From assembly GCA_020355105.1 (NCBI GenBank), contig CP070658.1, positions 2,514,822 through 2,523,418 of the forward strand: a stretch of 8,597 nucleotides of DNA, read 5' to 3'. This DNA is from Candidatus Thorarchaeota archaeon (GTDB lineage: Archaea; Asgardarchaeota; Thorarchaeia; Thorarchaeales; Thorarchaeaceae). Shown piece after piece: positions 5,755 through 8,597 of the stretch (position 1 is the first letter of the stretch; the number at the start of each line of letters is the position of its first letter). The notes beneath the pieces were generated by a model. That model did no database searches and had not been told where the DNA came from. It was given only the letters and a program-made list of their open reading frames with translations. Made by a program: the position numbers and the translations under genes.

Positions 5755-6720
5755 ATGAAGGTATTGGACCTATTCTCTGGAGCAGGTGGTTTCTCGTCGG
5801 GATTCGCATTACGCTACAGTGACACACATCTGGCCGTGGACATTGATTCCTTTGCACTGGCCACTTACGCACTAAACTATCCCCTAGCGAACACACTCCA
5901 ATGTGACATAGGAACAACCCATTCGAATGGCATTCTGAGCGAGCTTGGTGGCGAACCTGACATCATAATCGCCTCTCCACCATGTGAAGAGTTCAGTCGA
6001 GCAAATCCCGACAGTGACACTCCGGCGGCCGAACGGATCTATGGCACAGGAACTGCCAGGCTTCTTCTCGACACCATCCGGCTAATTGGGGATCTGATGC
6101 CCAAAGTCTTCGTAGTTGAGAACGTGGCTGCATTGCTACATAGGGGTGGTGGGGTGATTGTCAGACAGGAGTTCGAACGGCTGGGAATTGACAATATCCA
6201 GTTCAATATGGTACGTGCTCATCAACATGGCAACCCCTCAAAGCGCCTCAGAGTGTTCATCAGCAATTTGAAACTCAACCTTCCGAGAGGAATCCCCCCA
6301 CGAGTCATGGAGGCAATTGGAAACCCCCCGCCGCTGGGTGTTGATGCCCTCTTCTCTCCAGGTGAACATGTTGCTAACCACGACCTTCACCCTCTGACCG
6401 AGGATAAGATGAAACGTGTCAGAAAGACCCGGTGGCGTCACGGAGTCAAGCACTTTCGAGCGTTAAAGAGGCGCACGATGCCAAACTGGGTACGACTTTC
6501 ACCTGACCAAGTGTCCACATCGATAATCGGCCTATCGCGGTACATACACCCGTTTGAGGATAGACTTCTAACGGTTAGAGAGCACGCAAGACTCATGAGC
6601 TACCCAGACTCATTTGTGTTCATAGGTCCAACAGATAATCAGTATAATCAAGTGGGCGAGAGTGTTCCACCACTGATCTCCCATCTAATCGCAGAGGAGG
6701 TACAGAAACATCTTGGGTGA
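5755..6720 (+). CDS. DNA (cytosine-5-)-methyltransferase
   Basis: This 321-residue C5-cytosine DNA methyltransferase transfers a methyl group from S-adenosylmethionine to cytosine. The motif order is complete: motif I LDLFSGAGGFSSGF (residues 4-17), the AVDIDSFALATY acidic strand (27-38), motif IV SPPCEEFS (74-81) with catalytic Cys77, motif VI VENV (121-124), motif VIII NPSKRLRVF (160-168), where both arginines remain but the usual Gln is Ser, motif IX RLLTVREHARLMSYPDSF (270-287), and motif X QYNQVGESVPPLI (296-308). The target-recognition segment between VIII and IX is short, about 75 residues. In-frame ATGs at 5638, 5680 and 5704 exist; 5755 places motif I at the N terminus as usual, while 5704 would add a Cys-rich extension. 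No restriction endonuclease gene is adjacent. Its stop overlaps the next gene. Confidence 0.93.
   Translation: MKVLDLFSGAGGFSSGFALRYSDTHLAVDIDSFALATYALNYPLANTLQCDIGTTHSNGILSELGGEPDIIIASPPCEEFSRANPDSDTPAAERIYGTGTARLLLDTIRLIGDLMPKVFVVENVAALLHRGGGVIVRQEFERLGIDNIQFNMVRAHQHGNPSKRLRVFISNLKLNLPRGIPPRVMEAIGNPPPLGVDALFSPGEHVANHDLHPLTEDKMKRVRKTRWRHGVKHFRALKRRTMPNWVRLSPDQVSTSIIGLSRYIHPFEDRLLTVREHARLMSYPDSFVFIGPTDNQYNQVGESVPPLISHLIAEEVQKHLG
6696..6701 (+). promoter_or_regulatory. Ribosome binding site GGAGGT inside the methyltransferase end
   Basis: This strong match to the archaeal anti-Shine-Dalgarno complement lies 11 bases before TTG 6713, in the last codons of the methyltransferase. No ATG or GTG exists in frame before the conserved N terminus of the following protein, so this site decides the unusual TTG start. 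Confidence 0.6.
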
Positions 6721-7189
6721 CTTACTGAAGAATGTCTATGTTGTGCTGCATGATGTTCATGCAGTCAGTAAAGTGGTTGAAACAGCACAAGTAGTGTATG
6801 GACTAGGTTTCCCGAACTTTGTTGTCACCAGAGCTGAAGGATCTGCAGCACAGACCGGCGTGCCAGAGGCAAACCGTCTTGCCATGAAGATGAAAGGAAG
6901 CTTCATGGTTCTGCCCGATCTCCGCGATGTGCTAGATGTTCTGAATGTGGAACGTCCACTACTGATTACATCTCCTGTGCTCACTAAGGACCGCATAAAC
7001 ATCGATGATGTCGTGAGCCGGGTCAAGTCCAAAGAACGACTTGTAATCACATTCTCCGGGAGCAACAAGTCCTTCTCTAGAAGAGAGATGGACATGGGCG
7101 ATTGTTTCAGCTTGGAAGCCAAGGTCGACATTGGCTCATCAGGGTCTGCAGCAGTGGTACTACATGCCATCTCAACTGGACTTTCATGA
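6713..7189 (+). CDS. SPOUT/SpoU-like archaeal protein, possible RNA methyltransferase (COG4080 type)
   Basis: This 158-residue protein starts at TTG. The N-terminal part NVYVVLHDVHAVSKVVETAQVVYGLGF (about residues 7-33) and FVVTRAEGSAAQTGVPEANRLAMK resemble a small archaeal family that databases label either 'SpoU-like rRNA methylase' or 'RecB-family nuclease'. I favour the SPOUT reading. The C-terminal SGSNKSFSRREMDMGDCF (115-132) followed by VDIGSSGSAAVVLHAI (138-153) parallels the G-x-E-x-x-G-x-S-R-E-E and N-x-S-x-A-A knot motifs of SpoU methyltransferases, whereas no PD-(D/E)xK nuclease core is visible. The canonical knot Glu and Asn residues are not clearly kept, so catalysis is uncertain. 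It overlaps the methyltransferase stop by eight bases, which implies a shared transcript and probably coupled translation. The target RNA is unknown. Confidence 0.65.
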   Translation: MGDLLKNVYVVLHDVHAVSKVVETAQVVYGLGFPNFVVTRAEGSAAQTGVPEANRLAMKMKGSFMVLPDLRDVLDVLNVERPLLITSPVLTKDRINIDDVVSRVKSKERLVITFSGSNKSFSRREMDMGDCFSLEAKVDIGSSGSAAVVLHAISTGLS

Positions 7190-7202
7190 ATGCACATTTG
7201 TC

Positions 7203-8351
7203 CTAGGCAACCATTCTCCGTTGTCTAACCCATACCCCCAAGACAATAATGACAACTACTCCTAGAGCCAGTATGATGATCTCAATACCGAAACCCGGCA
7301 AATGAATCTCTCTAATCTCTAGAATCACAAAGCCGTTGTCTTGGTCAGTCATGTATACAATATTGTCCACTATGTGAATTCGACAAGGCTTTCCACCATC
7401 AACGTACCGGGTTATCTCGGTAAGTTGCGTCGGGTCGCTGATATTCAACATCACTAGTCCTATCTCAAAGTCACACAGAAAGGCAAGATCTCGTTCTCTC
7501 TCTACATACACCGAGAAACCACTCGAACTCTCATCGAACCGGGTCACAAGTCCAATATCTGACATATCACTGATATCCAACACCTCGAGACTGTGTCCCC
7601 AATAACTGAGAAATGCGAAATCGCCTACGATTTCGAGATCGCCCACTCCAGCGCTGCTCACTGATTCTCCCACGTACTGCCCAACTTGAATTGGGTTGGA
7701 ATGATTACTCACATCAAGTACGATGAATCCTGTTTCCCCAGTTGTTACAAACACTAGATCGTCCACGAGTTCAAGATCGGTGCCATCGCCACTCAAAACA
7801 TAGCTCTTAATCAACGCAGGTGAGGTCGAATTGGTGACATTGACAATAGTAAGTCTGTCACCGATGCCCATGAAACCGTTTGATACGAAGGCAACATCCC
7901 CTTCCACCTCCACGTCCCAAGCATAGTGACCGGAGTACTGACATAGAGCTTCAGGACTGGTCGGGGTCGTACAGTCCAAAATCTTGAGTCCGCCACGACC
8001 GTCCCCTATGTATAGGAGATTATCACTCATGAAGAGCTGGTGTGCATATGCCTGCTGTCCACCAACAAGATCAGAAGGCATGTGTGCAATCTCGAACGGA
8101 TTTGAGGGATCGCTGACGTTGAACACCTTCAGCCCTGAATAACCGCACGTAACGTATGCAATTTCGCCATCAACGTATACATCATAGGCATCGCCAGTCT
8201 GCACACCTGCTAATCTCGACAGCAAAAGGCTTCCTTTACTTGCTCCAGATACAGGCCAGACCAAGAATCCTACACTCACGATTAGGACAAGAGCCAGAAT
8301 ACAGTTCAGTTTCCACCCCTTCTTGGGTATCACCCATATCACCACGTTCAA
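7203..8351 (-). CDS. Secreted, membrane-anchored LVIVD-repeat beta-propeller protein
   Basis: This 382-residue protein has an N-terminal hydrophobic export segment (about residues 15-37, after basic KKGWK). Seven LVIVD-type repeats follow, roughly at 55-90, 102-139, 143-185, 190-227, 236-272, 278-317 and 322-348, each with a pattern like DVYVDGEIAYVTCGYSGLKVFNVSDPSNP. The end is LPGFGIEIIILALGVVVIIV plus RQRR: a PGF motif, a membrane segment and a basic tail, as in PGF-CTERM-like surface anchors. N-x-S/T sequons near 78, 171, 174, 216 and 303 suit an outside location. Seven repeats suggest one closed seven-bladed propeller, probably for binding; no catalytic residues were recognised. The start is uncertain: TTG 8351 is the outermost, GTG 8345 and 8342 are possible, and GTG 8333 has GGTGAT just upstream and still keeps the export signal. 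Confidence 0.9.
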   Translation of the reverse strand: MNVVIWVIPKKGWKLNCILALVLIVSVGFLVWPVSGASKGSLLLSRLAGVQTGDAYDVYVDGEIAYVTCGYSGLKVFNVSDPSNPFEIAHMPSDLVGGQQAYAHQLFMSDNLLYIGDGRGGLKILDCTTPTSPEALCQYSGHYAWDVEVEGDVAFVSNGFMGIGDRLTIVNVTNSTSPALIKSYVLSGDGTDLELVDDLVFVTTGETGFIVLDVSNHSNPIQVGQYVGESVSSAGVGDLEIVGDFAFLSYWGHSLEVLDISDMSDIGLVTRFDESSSGFSVYVERERDLAFLCDFEIGLVMLNISDPTQLTEITRYVDGGKPCRIHIVDNIVYMTDQDNGFVILEIREIHLPGFGIEIIILALGVVVIIVLGVWVRQRRMVA

Positions 8352-8504
8352 AGTCTATCCCCTATCGGCTCAAGACACACTCCGATTCAATAGAAAAGCG
8401 TGCCCTATTACGCAACCTCCCTGTCACCAATAAACGGGGTCAGTTTAATCGAGCGAAAGCCATCCGCTGAACCAAGAAGCGACCATCTGAGAAGAAGGGG
8501 TGAG
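8352..8504 (-). promoter_or_regulatory. Intergenic leader of the LVIVD gene, with a weak TATA-like element
   Basis: This 153-base gap separates the tRNA from the propeller gene, both on the minus strand. The only candidate core promoter is the minus-strand TTTTCTATTGAA at 8386-8397, about 35 bases before TTG 8351; a second A/T-rich stretch, GATTAAAC, lies at 8443-8450. Neither is a strong archaeal TATA/BRE match. GAACCAAGAA at 8468-8477 repeats ten bases of the tRNA anticodon arm. No further gene was found here. Confidence 0.25.
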
Positions 8505-8581
8505 TGGTGGGCCGGACGAGATTTGAACTCGCGATCCCTTGGATCCGAACCAAGAATCATACCAAGCTAGACCACCGACCC
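8505..8581 (-). tRNA. tRNA-Pro, anticodon CGG, with encoded CCA end
   Basis: Read on the minus strand, the cloverleaf folds well. The acceptor stem GGGTCGG pairs with CCGGCCC (one T-G wobble). A proline-like D arm GTCTAGCTTGGTATGAT is followed by the anticodon stem CTTGG/CCAAG with loop TTCGGAT, giving anticodon CGG (8546-8548) for codon CCG. The variable loop is GGATC, and the T stem GCGAG/CTCGT has loop TTCAAAT. The discriminator is A at 8508, as in proline tRNAs, and CCA follows at 8505-8507, so the 3' end is encoded. There is no intron. Position 37 is A instead of the nearly universal G of proline tRNAs. The promoter must lie outside the window to the right. Confidence 0.93.
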
Positions 8582-8597
8582 ATGGCCAGAGGGAACC

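Noticed and set aside
6713..7189. Restriction endonuclease partner of the DNA methyltransferase
   Set aside because: Some databases label this small family 'RecB-family nuclease', but no PD-(D/E)xK or HNH core is visible and the C-terminal motifs resemble SpoU knots. A restriction-modification system is not supported.
6757..7197. Open frame of 146 codons on the minus strand
   Set aside because: It mirrors the SPOUT-like gene almost completely; its Ser/Thr/Arg-rich composition is typical of an antisense shadow.
8156..8470. Open frame of 104 codons on the plus strand spanning the LVIVD start and the intergenic region
   Set aside because: Most of it is antisense to the LVIVD gene, with no ribosome binding site or family resemblance seen.
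1..8597. CRISPR arrays, insertion sequences, integrases or phage genes
   Set aside because: No regularly spaced repeats, transposase or integrase motifs, or terminal inverted repeats were seen on either strand.

Overview
The window is archaeal chromosome. The evidence is the uL13-uS9-Rpb10-uS2 gene order, which follows the 3' end of an eL18 gene, the archaeal form of the mevalonate pathway, GGTGA/GGAGG-type ribosome binding sites with very short or overlapping gene junctions, and a surface protein with a PGF-like C-terminal anchor. Base composition looks roughly balanced. An Asgard archaeon (for example of the Thorarchaeia type) would fit the mix of genes, but that is a guess from general gene content. 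The phylum cannot be fixed without trees.

Layout. (1) Positions 1-1789, plus strand: an information-processing operon with the tail of eL18, then uL13, uS9, RNA polymerase subunit Rpb10 (RpoN) and uS2, packed with gaps of -1 to about 9 bases. (2) Positions 1786-5613, minus strand: a four-gene isoprenoid operon, transcribed as mevalonate kinase, a UbiD-type decarboxylase, and the large and small subunits of an aconitase-X-type dehydratase. Together they match the modified 'archaeal' mevalonate route: mevalonate, mevalonate 5-phosphate, trans-anhydromevalonate 5-phosphate, isopentenyl phosphate. Isopentenyl phosphate kinase and the UbiX-type flavin prenyltransferase that the decarboxylase needs are not in the window. 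The mevalonate kinase reading frame is broken by a single frameshift within 5080-5107, next to a tandem GAGCT GAGCT. (3) Positions 5614-5754: a divergent intergenic region. (4) Positions 5755-7189, plus strand: a complete DNA cytosine-5 methyltransferase overlapping the start of a small SPOUT/SpoU-like archaeal protein. (5) Positions 7203-8351, minus strand: a secreted, membrane-anchored seven-repeat LVIVD beta-propeller. (6) Positions 8505-8581, minus strand: a proline tRNA with anticodon CGG and an encoded CCA end.

Two convergent junctions are extremely tight. uS2 and the dehydratase small subunit share one CTAG that supplies both TAG stop codons. The SPOUT-like gene and the propeller gene are separated by only 13 bases. 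No CRISPR array, insertion sequence, integrase or phage gene was seen. The most useful points to follow up are the frameshifted mevalonate kinase inside an otherwise intact operon, the coupling of a DNA methyltransferase to a SPOUT-like protein, and the A at position 37 of the proline tRNA.
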